Source: Nitrospira sp.
GTDB lineage: Bacteria; Nitrospirota; Nitrospiria; Nitrospirales; Nitrospiraceae
Direction of reading: 5' to 3'
DNA: 64,000 bases
Assembly (NCBI GenBank): GCA_029194725.1
Contig: JARFXQ010000007.1
Span: 62,001 to 126,000, forward strand
Shown: piece after piece, positions 44,852 to 55,342 of the stretch
Numbering within the stretch: position 1 is the stretch's first letter
Layout of the letters: each line of letters starts with the position of its first letter
Made by a program: the position numbers and the translations under genes
The notes under the pieces: generated by a model
Database searches by the model: none
The model's input: only the letters and a program-made list of their open reading frames with translations
What the model was told of the DNA's origin: nothing

Positions 44852-45928
44852 TCAGAAGATACTCTTGCTGACCTCATTTGAGTAAGCGCTCTCATTCCCC
44901 GCGATGTCATAGGCAGTCACGACAAAGAAATACGTTGTGCCGAATTGGAGTCCTGTTGCAATGTACCCGGGCGTATTACCCTGGATCGTAGCAATGGGGG
45001 CTCCGTAGGTTCCTGATGATGTCGCTCGATACACTCTATATCCCGCCAGGTCGCTTTCGACATTCGCATTCCAAGTCAACGTGACGGACGAACTCGATGA
45101 CGGATCCAACCTCAAGGTGACTTTTACGGTTGTGGTTATGCCGCCACTCTTCACAGTGATGTCGGCTTCATTAATTCCCAGTGTCGCGGTGGCTGTATTG
45201 ACACTTGTTGTGATGGTTCCATTGTTAGAGCCAGAGGTAGGACTAAGCGATAACCAGGAGGCACCATCGCTCACGCTCCACGTTCCATTTGCACTAATGG
45301 CGATGCTCTGAGCGGCAGGGTTTGCCCTTCCCTGCGTAGCTGTGTAGGCCACGCTGTTGGGGGAAGCCGTCAGTGACCCGACTGATACGGTTAACGTGAC
45401 GGAAATAGTTCTCACCACACCACCGCTCGTAACGGTGATCGTGGCGTTGTTGGTGCCTACAGCAGTTGCTGATAAGGCAACGTTGGCCGCGATGGATCCG
45501 TTGCCGCTCCCTGACGAGGGACTCAACGTGAGCCAAGTGGCACTGCTATTGGCCGTCCAATTGCCGTTCGAATTGACCGTTAGGGTTTGGCTTGCCGGAT
45601 TGACGCCGCCCTGCACTCCTGAGAACGTCAACGATAATGGACTCAGCGCGACAGTCGTCGCAGAAGGCTTTGGTACTGCCGGAGACGGAAGAGGCATGGG
45701 AGGAGGAGCAAGCGCTTTCGGCCCCGGCATTTCAGACACGACCCTGTGCAAGAGAGGTGTTGTCGGTCGGCCTTGCATCTGACTGGATAGCGGTGCAGTC
45801 GTCGAGATTGTACCTCGACCGGTCGCCGCTAATGCCGGCTGTATCAATGGAATCATCTGATCAAAAACAAACAAGAGTGTGCTCATACCGAACGCGAGGA
45901 GCAACAATCGCTGAATTTTCTGGCGCAT
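44852..45928 (-). CDS. Exported BACON / fibronectin type III protein
   Basis: A 358-residue protein from the ATG at 45928 (GGAGG upstream). Signal or anchor segment LLLLAFGMSTLLFVF, a Pro-rich linker, then two BACON domains (WTANSSATWLTLSPSSGSGNG and WSVSDGASWLSLSPTSGSNN) and a C-terminal FN3 domain (YRVYRATSSGTYGAPIATIQ to NEVSKSIF). Such proteins act at the cell surface, often binding glycans. The FN3 domain is closely related to that of the lipoprotein at 60467. Divergent from the polyprenyl synthetase gene. Confidence 0.8.
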   Translation of the reverse strand: MRQKIQRLLLLAFGMSTLLFVFDQMIPLIQPALAATGRGTISTTAPLSSQMQGRPTTPLLHRVVSEMPGPKALAPPPMPLPSPAVPKPSATTVALSPLSLTFSGVQGGVNPASQTLTVNSNGNWTANSSATWLTLSPSSGSGNGSIAANVALSATAVGTNNATITVTSGGVVRTISVTLTVSVGSLTASPNSVAYTATQGRANPAAQSIAISANGTWSVSDGASWLSLSPTSGSNNGTITTSVNTATATLGINEADITVKSGGITTTVKVTLRLDPSSSSSVTLTWNANVESDLAGYRVYRATSSGTYGAPIATIQGNTPGYIATGLQFGTTYFFVVTAYDIAGNESAYSNEVSKSIF

Positions 45929-46568
45929 TATTGGAATCCTCCATGAAACGCCCATCGCAAACTGTCGATGTGCACAAGGCTGGGAAGCGATGAGCAAGTT
46001 AGGTGCCCTTTGGGATATGGGAAAACAATTTTGACTAGTGGGCGTTGAAGTGAAGAGGTTTCTATGGGTTTTACTGAAATTCATGCCCTTGGAGCGGTTT
46101 CAGAGAAAGGGATCCATGGGGGAACTTTCATATCTCCTAGGCGTACACATGAAGTAATGGTTTATGTTTATCGGTGTTAGAACCACTCGTATTGTCCTTG
46201 TTCAACATGTCTATGCATACGGAGATCGCTTAAATATCCCTGGCAATTCTCAGTATGGTCTGCCAAGGAGAAGCTACACTGCGGTCCATCAGTATCCAGT
46301 ATCTGTTGACAATATCTGCGGTTCATGCTGTTTTCGAGCGCGTGTCGCGGTCATTGCACGCAATGTGACATGAGCACCGCCACGCGGAACCTGAGTATCC
46401 GCTGGGATGAGGTGAGGGCGGGAGAGGGGGGCAGAACGATCAGACCTCCCCGTCTCACGCCGGATTCAAATGAATGGCCCGTAGTTCGATACGCAATTCA
46501 GGCTGGGATGACATGACCCTCTTTCATCTGCTTGACTTTATTTCCTCGGCTGCCATACCATCCGCCGC
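45929..46568. other. Long divergent intergenic region
   Basis: About 640 bp between the BACON gene and the polyprenyl synthetase gene, both reading outward. No gene supported. TTGACA occurs at 46306-46311 but the 17-bp-spaced hexamer (TGTTTT) is poor. A purine-rich GGGAGAGGGGGG stretch is near 46428-46440. Confidence 0.35.
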
Positions 46569-47573
46569 ATGGCACAAGGTCCAGCGATCGCAGCCCTGCA
46601 CAGTATGTCGGATGTGTGGGAGGCCTACCGTGATGAACTGGACGGGGTGGAGAATCGAGTCAGGAAGAACCTCGATTCTAGCGTGACTCTGGTCAATACG
46701 GTTGCCGCCCATATCTTGAGCGGTGGCGGGAAACGCATCAGACCACTGCTTCTCCTCTTGTCGGCTCGCCTTTGCGGCTATCCTGAAACCGAGCACCATC
46801 AGCTCGGCAGCATCGTGGAATTCATCCATACCGCCACCCTGTTACACGACGATGTCGTGGATGACGCCGATCTCCGGAGAGGCAGAAGTACCGCGCGCAA
46901 GGTTTGGGGAAACCAGATCAGCATCCTTGTGGGAGATTATCTCTACACCAAAGCCATGTGCAAAGTCGTTGAGTTTCAGAGCCAGGGCATCAATGAAGTT
47001 CTCGCCGAAGCTTGTAAAAAAATGGCCGAGGGTGAAGTCCTCCAGTTGTATTACAACGGCAATCCCGCCATGCCAGAAATCGATTACATCAAGATCGTCG
47101 AGCACAAAACCGCCGGTTTGATTGCGGCTGCCTGCCGCATGGGTGCCATTCTTGCCGATGCCTCCGAGACACAACAGGAAGCCCTGTTCCGCTTCGGGCA
47201 ATACCTCGGTATCGCCTTTCAAGTGGCCGATGATACATTGGATTACATCGCAAACGGCGAATCGCTCGGAAAAACGATCGGGCAGGATCTCCGGCAGGGA
47301 AAAGCGACGCTGCCCCTTCTCCATCTGTTACAGCATTGCTCGGAACAGGATCGCCAGATGATCAAGGATCGAATGGAAACTCGGACGCTCAGCACCGCTG
47401 ATCTTGAACGAATCTTATTGTTGATGGCCGATTTCGGTTCGATCACCTATGCTATGGATCGCGCGAGTGCCTATATCGTCGCCGCCAAGCATGAGCTCGA
47501 ACACTTTGACGACAGTACTGCACGGCGCGCACTGTCGGTCGCCGCTGATTATATGATTACCCGCGATCGGTAG
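46569..47573 (+). CDS. ispB: Trans-polyprenyl diphosphate synthase (IspB-like)
   Basis: A 334-residue all-helical prenyltransferase that extends allylic diphosphates for quinone side chains. First aspartate-rich motif in LLHDDVVDDADLRRGR, second in VADDTLDY; GGGKRIRPLLLLL binds diphosphate. The residue before the first motif region is small/aliphatic, compatible with a long-chain product. Translation start is uncertain since no Shine-Dalgarno sequence precedes the ATG at 46569. Confidence 0.9.
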   Translation: MAQGPAIAALHSMSDVWEAYRDELDGVENRVRKNLDSSVTLVNTVAAHILSGGGKRIRPLLLLLSARLCGYPETEHHQLGSIVEFIHTATLLHDDVVDDADLRRGRSTARKVWGNQISILVGDYLYTKAMCKVVEFQSQGINEVLAEACKKMAEGEVLQLYYNGNPAMPEIDYIKIVEHKTAGLIAAACRMGAILADASETQQEALFRFGQYLGIAFQVADDTLDYIANGESLGKTIGQDLRQGKATLPLLHLLQHCSEQDRQMIKDRMETRTLSTADLERILLLMADFGSITYAMDRASAYIVAAKHELEHFDDSTARRALSVAADYMITRDR

Positions 47574-47697
47574 CTGTCTTCCCACCGGCTGAAAAGACGC
47601 TGGGCCGTAGGAGCGGCACGGCGTCGGGCGAAAGGATCCCACTCTCTCCTATAACCATAAACCGTGTCGCTGTCCCGACACAGCCAAGAGGTTGTTC

Positions 47698-49023
47698 ATG
47701 TCTCAGATCATTCCGTTTCAGGGTATGCTGTACGACCAGACGCTCGTAGGCTCCATCAGGGACGTGGTCGCCCCGCCATACGATATCATCGATGTGGAAG
47801 GACAGAAACGACTTCACGACCGCCATCCTCACAATATCATCCGAATGGAATTGGGGCTCGACCAGACCGGCGACAGCCTTGTCCATAACCGATATACCCG
47901 CGCTGCAACTACGCTGCAGACCTGGCTCAACGAGGGTATCCTCAAGCGCGACGCACAGCCGGCCGTCTACTTTCACACGATTGAATACGCTCCTCCCTAC
48001 TCAGCCTCCGACGCTCACAAGAAAGTGCTTCGGGGATTTTTGGCGCTGGCAAAGCTGGAGACACTCGACTCCGGACATATTTATCCCCACGAAAACACTC
48101 GCGCCGCGGCGAAGACTGATCGCCTGAATCTGATCGAAGCCTGTCGCTCGAACTTCAGCCCGATCTGGTCTCTCTACTCCGATCCACTCGGTGCCATCAT
48201 CCAACTTCTGGAAACCGCGGTAAAAGGCAAGCCGGCGCGCTACGACTTTCGAGATGACGCAGGCTGTCGCGAATGTCTGTGGGTTGTGACCGATCAGACG
48301 ATCCTTCAACAAGTTACCGACGCGATGCGGAGCAAGCCGCTTTTCATCGCGGATGGTCACCATCGCTATGAAACGGCATTGAACTATCAAAAACTCCGAC
48401 GACAGCAGGCGGGACCGCTGGCTGGGCTGCAACCCTACGACTCCGTATTAATGCTGCTGACCCCCCTTGAAGATCCAGGGCTGACGGTATTGCCGACACA
48501 CCGAGTTGCGACCACCCCCTTACCCTCCTCAGACCAGATCAAGACGGTACTGGGAGACACGTTCGAGTTTCGGGAATTCCCCTTCAGCCCATCCACGCGA
48601 GAGCAAGCGCGGTCACAGTTCTTGACCTGCTTGCGGATGGAAGGAAAAAACGCCCCGGTGTTCGGACTGACGCGACAGGGCGATGACCGATACGTCACGC
48701 TCACGCTGAAACCGGCCCGTCGCCCTTCCACTCAGGCATCACCACGAGCCAAACTCGACGTCTCCTTGCTGCAACAATTGATCGTGACCAGGCTTTGTCC
48801 GACGCAACAGGAACAAGAAGCGATTCTTTACACTAAAGATGACCACGAAGCCCTGGACTGGGTGGCCAATGGAAGAGGGACGGGCGCATTCCTGCTCAAC
48901 GCTACGAAGGTCAGCGAAGTTCAAGCCGTCGCCGCAGCGGGAGAACGGATGCCGCACAAGTCAACGTATTTTTATCCGAAGCCGTTGACGGGCCTCGTCA
49001 TCAATGTGATGAACGGTTCTTAA
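47698..49023 (+). CDS. DUF1015-family protein
   Basis: A 441-residue cytosolic protein of the DUF1015 family: IIPFQGMLYDQTLVGSIRDV, VVAPPYDIID near the start, HPHNIIRMELG, YIYPHEN-like GHIYPHENT, and FIADGHHRYETAL in the middle. Conserved His/Asp/Arg clusters suggest an enzyme; the reaction is not established. ATG at 47698 follows AAGAGG. It is between ispB and the NtrC-like gene. Confidence 0.85.
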   Translation: MSQIIPFQGMLYDQTLVGSIRDVVAPPYDIIDVEGQKRLHDRHPHNIIRMELGLDQTGDSLVHNRYTRAATTLQTWLNEGILKRDAQPAVYFHTIEYAPPYSASDAHKKVLRGFLALAKLETLDSGHIYPHENTRAAAKTDRLNLIEACRSNFSPIWSLYSDPLGAIIQLLETAVKGKPARYDFRDDAGCRECLWVVTDQTILQQVTDAMRSKPLFIADGHHRYETALNYQKLRRQQAGPLAGLQPYDSVLMLLTPLEDPGLTVLPTHRVATTPLPSSDQIKTVLGDTFEFREFPFSPSTREQARSQFLTCLRMEGKNAPVFGLTRQGDDRYVTLTLKPARRPSTQASPRAKLDVSLLQQLIVTRLCPTQQEQEAILYTKDDHEALDWVANGRGTGAFLLNATKVSEVQAVAAAGERMPHKSTYFYPKPLTGLVINVMNGS

Positions 49024-49125
49024 GTGATAATATCTTTCAATACGTTGCTCCCCAATCACAAATCGACTTCCTGGCCGATTCGTCCATAACTGCCCCCAAA
49101 TGACCAGAGGCAGAGGATTATTCCG

Positions 49126-50490
49126 ATGAGCGCCAAAATTCTTATTGTCGACGATGATCCAGACATCGTCATGATGCTTGAGGACCGGCTCCAAGCCTCG
49201 GGGTACGAAACCATTGTGGCCACCGAGGGACAACAAGCGCTTGACAAAATCGTTGACGAATCGCCGCATCTTATCCTATTGGACCTCACACTGCCCAAAG
49301 TGTCGGGGCTTGAGGTCCTCAAGCGTCTATCCCAGATGAAACCATCGGAAGGTCCTCCTGTCATTGTGATGACCGCGTACGCATCCATTGAAGCCGCAGT
49401 GGACGCCATGAAACAAGGAGCCTACGACTTTCTGACCAAGCCTCTCGACAAAGATCATCTGCTCATCGTGATCCGCAAAGCGTTGGAGCGAGATTCGCTC
49501 CGACGGCAAGTTGCTTATCTTCGTTCCGAGGTCCACAGCCGTTACGCCAACATCGTCGGCGACAGCCCATCAGTCCGGTCCGTCGTGGAAGCGGCACGGC
49601 GAGCTGCCAAGTCCGATGCGGGCGTGTTGCTGCTGGGCGAAAGCGGTACCGGGAAAGAACTCTTTGCGCGTTCGATCCATCAGTGGAGTCATCGCTGTAC
49701 GATGCCGCTCGTCGTCATCAACTGCGTCGCCTTGACAGAGACTCTGCTGGAGAACGAACTGTTCGGCCACGAACGTGGAGCGTTTACCGGAGCGGACCGA
49801 CAGCAAAAAGGCAAGCTGGAAATGGCCAACGGTGGGACCGTCTTCCTCGATGAGATTGGAGACATGTCGCTTCCTTTGCAGGCTAAGCTCTTACGTGTCC
49901 TGCAAGACCGTGAGTTTCACCGCGTCGGCGGCTCCAAGATCGTCTCGGTGAACATTCGCATCATTGCAGCCACGAACAAGGATCTTCGGCAGGCTGTGCG
50001 CACAGGCCACTTCCGCGAAGATCTCTATTTTCGCCTCAACGTCGTGAGCCTGACCCTGCCGCCGCTTCGCGAACGATCGGAGGATGTCGCGGCCCTGGCC
50101 CAGTTTTTTTTGGATCGACATACGAGAGATGCGAAAAGACCAGGCGTGACTTTGAGTACAGCCGCGCTCAATGCCTTGATCCGCTATCCCTGGCCGGGAA
50201 ACATTCGGGAATTGGATAATGTGATCGCGCGCGCCGTCGTCTTGAGCCCGAAAGACATCATCGAACCGGAGATGTTGGCGCTGCTGGCGGAGGACACCCT
50301 TCTCCATAGAAATGACGATACTCCACCCCCCCATCTGAACCTGCCCTACCATGAATCGATGGAACAACACAGCCGCTACATCATCGCGCGCGCGATGGAG
50401 CAGGCCGAAGGCAATCAGACAAAAGCCGCCGATTCGCTCAAACTTCAACGAACCTACTTGGCTCGGTTACTCAAACAACAAAAAGAATAG
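49126..50490 (+). CDS. NtrC-family sigma-54-dependent response regulator
   Basis: A 454-residue three-domain regulator. Receiver domain with phospho-acceptor Asp53 (LILLDLTLP) and Lys in [13 protein letters not shown]+ domain with Walker A GESGTGKE, sigma-54 contact loop ERGAFTGA and Walker [10 protein letters not shown]-terminal Fis-type HTH ([20 protein letters not shown]). No histidine kinase gene is adjacent, so its sensor is elsewhere. Targets unknown. Confidence 0.92.
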   Translation: MSAKILIVDDDPDIVMMLEDRLQASGYETIVATEGQQALDKIVDESPHLILLDLTLPKVSGLEVLKRLSQMKPSEGPPVIVMTAYASIEAAVDAMKQGAYDFLTKPLDKDHLLIVIRKALERDSLRRQVAYLRSEVHSRYANIVGDSPSVRSVVEAARRAAKSDAGVLLLGESGTGKELFARSIHQWSHRCTMPLVVINCVALTETLLENELFGHERGAFTGADRQQKGKLEMANGGTVFLDEIGDMSLPLQAKLLRVLQDREFHRVGGSKIVSVNIRIIAATNKDLRQAVRTGHFREDLYFRLNVVSLTLPPLRERSEDVAALAQFFLDRHTRDAKRPGVTLSTAALNALIRYPWPGNIRELDNVIARAVVLSPKDIIEPEMLALLAEDTLLHRNDDTPPPHLNLPYHESMEQHSRYIIARAMEQAEGNQTKAADSLKLQRTYLARLLKQQKE

Positions 50491-50541
50491 AAATGAGAAA
50501 GTGACCGCTGAGTGAGGTCTCTCGATCGAGATCAACTCTAC

Positions 50542-51300
50542 TTACTTGAGCGGAACGCGCGGTTCGAGAGACTGCCGGTCTTCCAAACGAATCAACCCCG
50601 CTCGGACATCTCGTTCCACCTGCGCGTACCGTTCGGCCGTGCCGATGTCCGACCAATATCCCTGCAGGTCATACCCAAGCACTGGTTCTCCTCGCTCAAT
50701 GGCCTTCACATAGGGATCGATGATCGAAGATGCCACTCCTTTCGGCACCTCCCGAAGCAATCGAGGATGCAAGATATGAATCCCGGCGAACATGCGCGGC
50801 GTCGCCGCAATCGAATCTACAAGCCCTTGTCCAGTTATGCGTAAGATCTGCCCCCTGTCTCCCACCTCAACCAGCCCCCAACGAGCAGCCTCCGGATCTT
50901 CCCGGAGCACCAACGTTGCCGCTGCATGGCGCGAGCGGTGAAAATCACAGAGCGCCTCAAGATCCAGTTCCACCAACGTATCCCCGTTGAGAATCAGAGC
51001 CGGCTCACCCAAAAAATGAGCCTCGGCCTGTTTAATCCCACCGCCTGTTCCAAGGATGACCGGCTCATGGGAGTAAATAATCCGAATCCCGAACTTTGAG
51101 CCTGTACCCAACGTCTGTTCAATCATCGGACCCAGGTGATGCAGGTTGATGACGACTTGGCGGAACCCATGTCGTTTCAGAAGCAGTAAGTTCCAGACGA
51201 TGAGCGGCGCTCCTCCGACCGGCAGCAACGGTTTAGGAATGGTGTTCGTTAGTGGTCTCAGTCGGGTGCCGAGACCAGCCGCAAGTATCATGGCTTTCAC
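50542..51300 (-). CDS. murU: Nucleotidyltransferase, MurNAc-1-phosphate uridylyltransferase-like
   Basis: A 252-residue sugar-nucleotide pyrophosphorylase: MKAMILAAGLGTRLRPLT with KPLLPVGG, then LILNGDTLVELD and YWSDIGTAERY. Located 80 bp downstream of an AmgK-like kinase, it matches the Pseudomonas MurU/AmgK pair that turns recycled MurNAc into UDP-MurNAc, bypassing MurA. Other NDP-sugar roles cannot be excluded by sequence. Confidence 0.75.
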   Translation of the reverse strand: MKAMILAAGLGTRLRPLTNTIPKPLLPVGGAPLIVWNLLLLKRHGFRQVVINLHHLGPMIEQTLGTGSKFGIRIIYSHEPVILGTGGGIKQAEAHFLGEPALILNGDTLVELDLEALCDFHRSRHAAATLVLREDPEAARWGLVEVGDRGQILRITGQGLVDSIAATPRMFAGIHILHPRLLREVPKGVASSIIDPYVKAIERGEPVLGYDLQGYWSDIGTAERYAQVERDVRAGLIRLEDRQSLEPRVPLK

Positions 51301-51380
51301 ACGATCAGTGCTGAGGACTGAGTGCTGAGTGCTGAGTCGATGGTTCGACGTTCAGTCTTCAGTCATCACTCCTCAGTCCT
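51301..51380. repeat. ACTGAGTGCTGAG repeats and hairpin between amgK and murU
   Basis: The 80-bp spacer has tandem GCTGAGT units at 51320-51337, and AGGACTGAG near 51314 is mirrored by CTCAGTCCT near 51371, giving a long imperfect hairpin. Related GAGTGCTGAG sequence occurs at 55260-55270 before galT. Looks like a dispersed intergenic repeat. Confidence 0.5.
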
Positions 51381-52484
51381 CTACTGCAATTCCGGCACGT
51401 GTGGGCTGAGGTGTTTCCGGAGGGTTTCCAGTTCCGAATATTTTTCAAGATTACGTTTGACGTAGCTCAAGACGCGAGGGATATCGGCTAAGAATTTCGG
51501 GTTACCTTTCACCCGATCAATGTAGACAAACCGGCCGGCCGCTTTCAGATTGCGTTGGATACTCGTCAAATCGAACAGTCGTCGGAACGCGGCGCGATCA
51601 GTCCAGACGAAACGTCGTTCGGCCAGCTGGTCGAGGTAATACCCCACCAAATCATCAACGAGGGCTTCGTCGAGCTGAATGTAGGCATCCCGCAGCAGTG
51701 AGGCAAGATCGTAGGTTGTCGGTCCCATCAAGGCATCCTGAAAGTCGATGACGCCAAGCCGCGAACCATCGACCATCAAATTGCGAGAGTGGTAATCACG
51801 ATGGGTAAAGGCTCGTGGCTGTCCAGCGAGTAGTTCCGCAATGTTTTCGAACTCGCGCCTGATCGCGGTGGCGTCCTCACTGGACAACGGGTTACCGCCG
51901 CGTGCCGCAATTCCATACTCTAGAAAGTGCTCGAACTCCCACATCAATAACGGCACGTCGAAGCTCCGGTGAAACGCCACGCACCCGGGGTCCGCCGGCG
52001 TCGTTGCGTCGATTTGCATCTGTACCAAGACGTTGAGGGCCTGCTTGTACCATGACTCCACTCTCTGTGCCTCCGCCTGGCTGACAGCCTCCGCCAACGT
52101 GACATCTCCGAAATCTTCCAGATAGAGCAGCCCTGCGGATTGATCATAGTAGTGAAGTGTCGGCACCGGCACATTCGCTTTGGCCAAATGCGACATGATA
52201 TTGATGAACGGCAGTTCGGAGATCTGATGCACACTCCCGCTCATCGCCTCTTCAGACTGTTTGAATCCTTCTGGCTCAGCCAGCTGCATCACGACTACAG
52301 AATGCGGTGGCCCTCCGGCGACCGTGGCTCGATAGTAGCGCCGATTGGAGGCATCCCCTGCCAATGGCGTCAAAGTCCTCAGCAGGCGGCCTGGAGGAAG
52401 ACGAGTCTCCATGGCCTTGGCGATAAGTGCTTGGTCGGGTGGAGAGAGTGGTGCCTTGAAAGGGGTCGCGTTGGCCGGCAACAT
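51381..52484 (-). CDS. amgK: Aminoglycoside-phosphotransferase-fold kinase, AmgK-like
   Basis: A 367-residue APH-fold kinase: N-lobe LTPLAGDASNRRYYRATV, catalytic HRDYHSRNLMVD (Brenner-type HxDxxxxN) and metal motif LGVIDFQDALMGPTTYDL. AmgK phosphorylates the anomeric carbon of MurNAc/GlcNAc. The partner nucleotidyltransferase follows on the same strand. Resistance to aminoglycosides is not implied. Confidence 0.8.
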   Translation of the reverse strand: MLPANATPFKAPLSPPDQALIAKAMETRLPPGRLLRTLTPLAGDASNRRYYRATVAGGPPHSVVVMQLAEPEGFKQSEEAMSGSVHQISELPFINIMSHLAKANVPVPTLHYYDQSAGLLYLEDFGDVTLAEAVSQAEAQRVESWYKQALNVLVQMQIDATTPADPGCVAFHRSFDVPLLMWEFEHFLEYGIAARGGNPLSSEDATAIRREFENIAELLAGQPRAFTHRDYHSRNLMVDGSRLGVIDFQDALMGPTTYDLASLLRDAYIQLDEALVDDLVGYYLDQLAERRFVWTDRAAFRRLFDLTSIQRNLKAAGRFVYIDRVKGNPKFLADIPRVLSYVKRNLEKYSELETLRKHLSPHVPELQ

Positions 52485-52545
52485 ACTCAGCGAATTATAG
52501 CGAGAGTCCCACGACTTGTCACGAACACCGCGTATTCGACCGGTA

Positions 52546-52947
52546 TTACGGCAGCGCTTCAGGAATCGAGCTCACCGGTCTGAGGTTCAATACCCGATGC
52601 ATGACGATCACTCCGAGCGCAGCTCCGACCGTATCCGCCAGCCAATCGAGCCAACTCGATTCTCGAAACGGAACGAAAGCTTGATGAACCTCATCGCTTA
52701 TCCCATACAACGAGGCCAGTAGAATAGCCGCTGGAATCGCAGACTGCCTCCACGAATCATTCCCGCTTCCACGAATTGCCCTGTAGCACAACGCCCCCAA
52801 TACCGCATATTCAACGGCATGCAGCACCTTGTCACTGAAATATGTGACGAACGGTACGTGGGTTTCAGGGTGAGACTGCGAGGATAAGTAGAAAATAAGC
52901 CCGGCATATCCGCACAGCGGCCCCCAATACCGAACAAATGTCATCAT
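52546..52947 (-). CDS. VanZ-like membrane protein
   Basis: A 133-residue protein with four hydrophobic segments and the VanZ pattern: YLSSQSHP, FSDKVLHAVEYAVLGAL, YGISDEVHQAFVPFRESSWLDWLADTVGAALG. Function of chromosomal VanZ homologues is unclear. It reads away from the GH57 gene. Confidence 0.85.
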   Translation of the reverse strand: MMTFVRYWGPLCGYAGLIFYLSSQSHPETHVPFVTYFSDKVLHAVEYAVLGALCYRAIRGSGNDSWRQSAIPAAILLASLYGISDEVHQAFVPFRESSWLDWLADTVGAALGVIVMHRVLNLRPVSSIPEALP

Positions 52948-53047
52948 CTCAACTCCTCACGCGACGTTCGATCATAAATCCATCCGCAGATTGCATGCCC
53001 ATACCCCCTATGACATACTCGCCGAAAGAAAGTGGGGAGCGGCATCG

Positions 53048-55249
53048 ATGAAGTCTGTCCACGTGTGTTTCCTGTGGCACATGCATCAACCCTATTACAC
53101 CGATCCCGTAGCCGGATCGGCCAGCATGCCGTGGGTCCGCCTGCATGCGACCAAGGCCTATTATGATATGGCCTATTTGTTGGACCGATTCCCCGGCGCT
53201 CGCGCCACATTCAATTTTACCCCATCGCTCCTCTTGCAGTTACAGGAGATCGGCACCGGCAAGATCCTCGACCTGTTTCTGGAACATGCACAACGCCCAG
53301 CGGCCAACCTCACTCTTGAAGAAAAGGCTTTTCTGGTCCGCCATTTCTTTTCGGCCAACTGGGCGACGATGGTACGACCCTATCCACGATACCATGAGTT
53401 GCTGGTGAAACGTGGATTGGACATTTCGGGGCATGATCTCCACCTCGTCGCCCGTCAATTTTCCACACAAGAGCTGTTGGACCTGCAAGTTTGGCACAAT
53501 CTCGCCTGGTTCGGGTACGGGACCGTTCAACAATATCCTCGCCTGGCAGCGTTGCGCCAGAAAAATCGCGGCTTCACCGAGGACGACAAGCGGGAAGTAT
53601 TGGATCTACAACGGACGGCTGTGCGAGAAACCCTCCCCCTGTACCGACGACTCATGGAGCGAGAGCAAATCGAACTGACCACCACTCCTTTCTATCATCC
53701 GATTCTGCCGCTGGTCATCGACACCGAGATCAACCGGCGAGCCAGGCCGGATCTCCCCTTACCCGCTCGTTTCCATGCCCCAGAGGATGCCGCAGCCCAA
53801 CTTCAACTGGCCGTCGATTTTCATCATCAAACATTCGGCAGGCCTCCGATCGGTTTGTGGCCGTCCGAAGGGTCGGTCTGTCCCGAGATGCTTCCTCTTA
53901 TCCATCAGACACACCTTCGCTGGTTTGCCACGGACGAAGGCATCCTGGCGCGCTCCCTGGGAATGTGTGGCCGCCCATGGCATCGACAGTCCGCACTCTA
54001 TCAACCCTATCGCATCGGTGAAGAAGAGCATGCTTTGACCGCACTGTTTCGCGACCGCGAGATCTCCGACGCGTTCGGGTTCGTCTATCACAAGACGACG
54101 CCCGAATCCGCAGCCGAAGATGTCCTACGGCGTTTGCGGAGCATCATCCACGATGTCCCACAAGATAAGATCGTCATCACCATCATTTTGGACGGTGAAA
54201 ACCCTTGGGAGCACTATCACGACGGCGGTGAACGATTCCTTTCCCTCCTGTATGAGGCCTTCGCCAACCACGAATTAGATCACATCGGACAGATCACAGT
54301 CCAAACGTCGACTATTTCCGATGCGATCACCTCCGTTCAGCCTGCGCCGCAGCTGCCCTGTCTCCATTCAGGTTCCTGGATCAATTCCGATTACAAGATC
54401 TGGATCGGTCACCACGAAGACAATCGCGGATGGGATCTCCTCGGTCATACCCGTACACAACTCATGCATCTCGCGCCAAGTCTTCCGCCTGACCGCGCGC
54501 GGGCGGCCTGGCAAGAGCTGTATGCCGCTGAGGGCAGCGACTGGTTCTGGTGGTACGGCGATGATTTCGATACCGATTTCAAACCGGAATTCGACCGGCT
54601 CTTTCGAACTCATCTCCGCAATGTCTGGACGCATATGGGCATTCCTTCTCCGGATCAGCTGAACGACCCGATCTGCACCAGAGTCATCGCCTCCGGATCC
54701 GATTCGGTCCAACAACCGCTTGCCCTATTGAACCCCACCATCGACGGCATGGTGACCGACTTTTTTGAATGGCGCGGCGCGGGGAGCATCAACACCCGGC
54801 CCCCACTTGGCGCCATGTGGAAAGCTGACGGACTCCTCACCGCGATCCGATTCGGTTGGAACCGAGATCACCTCGTGATGAGATTTGACCCCGACGAACC
54901 AAGCCCGGCACAACGGGACCTCGACGCCGACATTATTTTACAAGGGCCTCAATTCACCTTTCGGCTTACCTTTCCGCTGTCCTCACCAGGCCCAGAAGCA
55001 TTTCTCTTGTCTCGTCGGACCCAGACAGATGTCTGGCAGGAAATCGGCTCCTATCGATCGATCAAAAGCCACACCATTCTGGAGTTGGCCGTCCCCTGGA
55101 AAGAGCTGTGCCTGGAGGAAGAGGATACGATCCAGATGTCGATCATCGTGCGGGAACACGGTCTCGAAGTGGCTCGCTATCCCGGCCATGGGTCGGCCAT
55201 CCTCACCGTCCCCGGACAGGAATTTGAAGCTGGACTGTGGAGAGTCTAA
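53048..55249 (+). CDS. Glycoside hydrolase family 57 protein
   Basis: A 733-residue GH57 enzyme. It begins VHVCFLWHMHQPYYTD, has GLWPSEGSVCPEMLPLI containing the catalytic glutamate region, and DGENPWEHYHDGGERFL; a C-terminal ~200 residues form a beta-rich domain (FRLTFPLSSPGPEAFLL). GH57 enzymes act on alpha-glucans (amylase, 4-alpha-glucanotransferase, branching). ATG at 53048 follows GGGGAG. The next gene is galT-like, suggesting intracellular glucan turnover. Confidence 0.9.
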   Translation: MKSVHVCFLWHMHQPYYTDPVAGSASMPWVRLHATKAYYDMAYLLDRFPGARATFNFTPSLLLQLQEIGTGKILDLFLEHAQRPAANLTLEEKAFLVRHFFSANWATMVRPYPRYHELLVKRGLDISGHDLHLVARQFSTQELLDLQVWHNLAWFGYGTVQQYPRLAALRQKNRGFTEDDKREVLDLQRTAVRETLPLYRRLMEREQIELTTTPFYHPILPLVIDTEINRRARPDLPLPARFHAPEDAAAQLQLAVDFHHQTFGRPPIGLWPSEGSVCPEMLPLIHQTHLRWFATDEGILARSLGMCGRPWHRQSALYQPYRIGEEEHALTALFRDREISDAFGFVYHKTTPESAAEDVLRRLRSIIHDVPQDKIVITIILDGENPWEHYHDGGERFLSLLYEAFANHELDHIGQITVQTSTISDAITSVQPAPQLPCLHSGSWINSDYKIWIGHHEDNRGWDLLGHTRTQLMHLAPSLPPDRARAAWQELYAAEGSDWFWWYGDDFDTDFKPEFDRLFRTHLRNVWTHMGIPSPDQLNDPICTRVIASGSDSVQQPLALLNPTIDGMVTDFFEWRGAGSINTRPPLGAMWKADGLLTAIRFGWNRDHLVMRFDPDEPSPAQRDLDADIILQGPQFTFRLTFPLSSPGPEAFLLSRRTQTDVWQEIGSYRSIKSHTILELAVPWKELCLEEEDTIQMSIIVREHGLEVARYPGHGSAILTVPGQEFEAGLWRV

Positions 55250-55342
55250 CAAGAAGGTACCGAGTGCTGAGTTTTGACTTGTGAAATTTTTCCCCCTCTG
55301 GGACACTGAGCACTTAGAACCTTTCAAGAGAGTGGAGAGCAC

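Noticed and set aside
51301..51380. Tandem short repeats considered as CRISPR
   Set aside because: Units are about 7 bp, without regular spacers or cas genes; no CRISPR array seen in the window.
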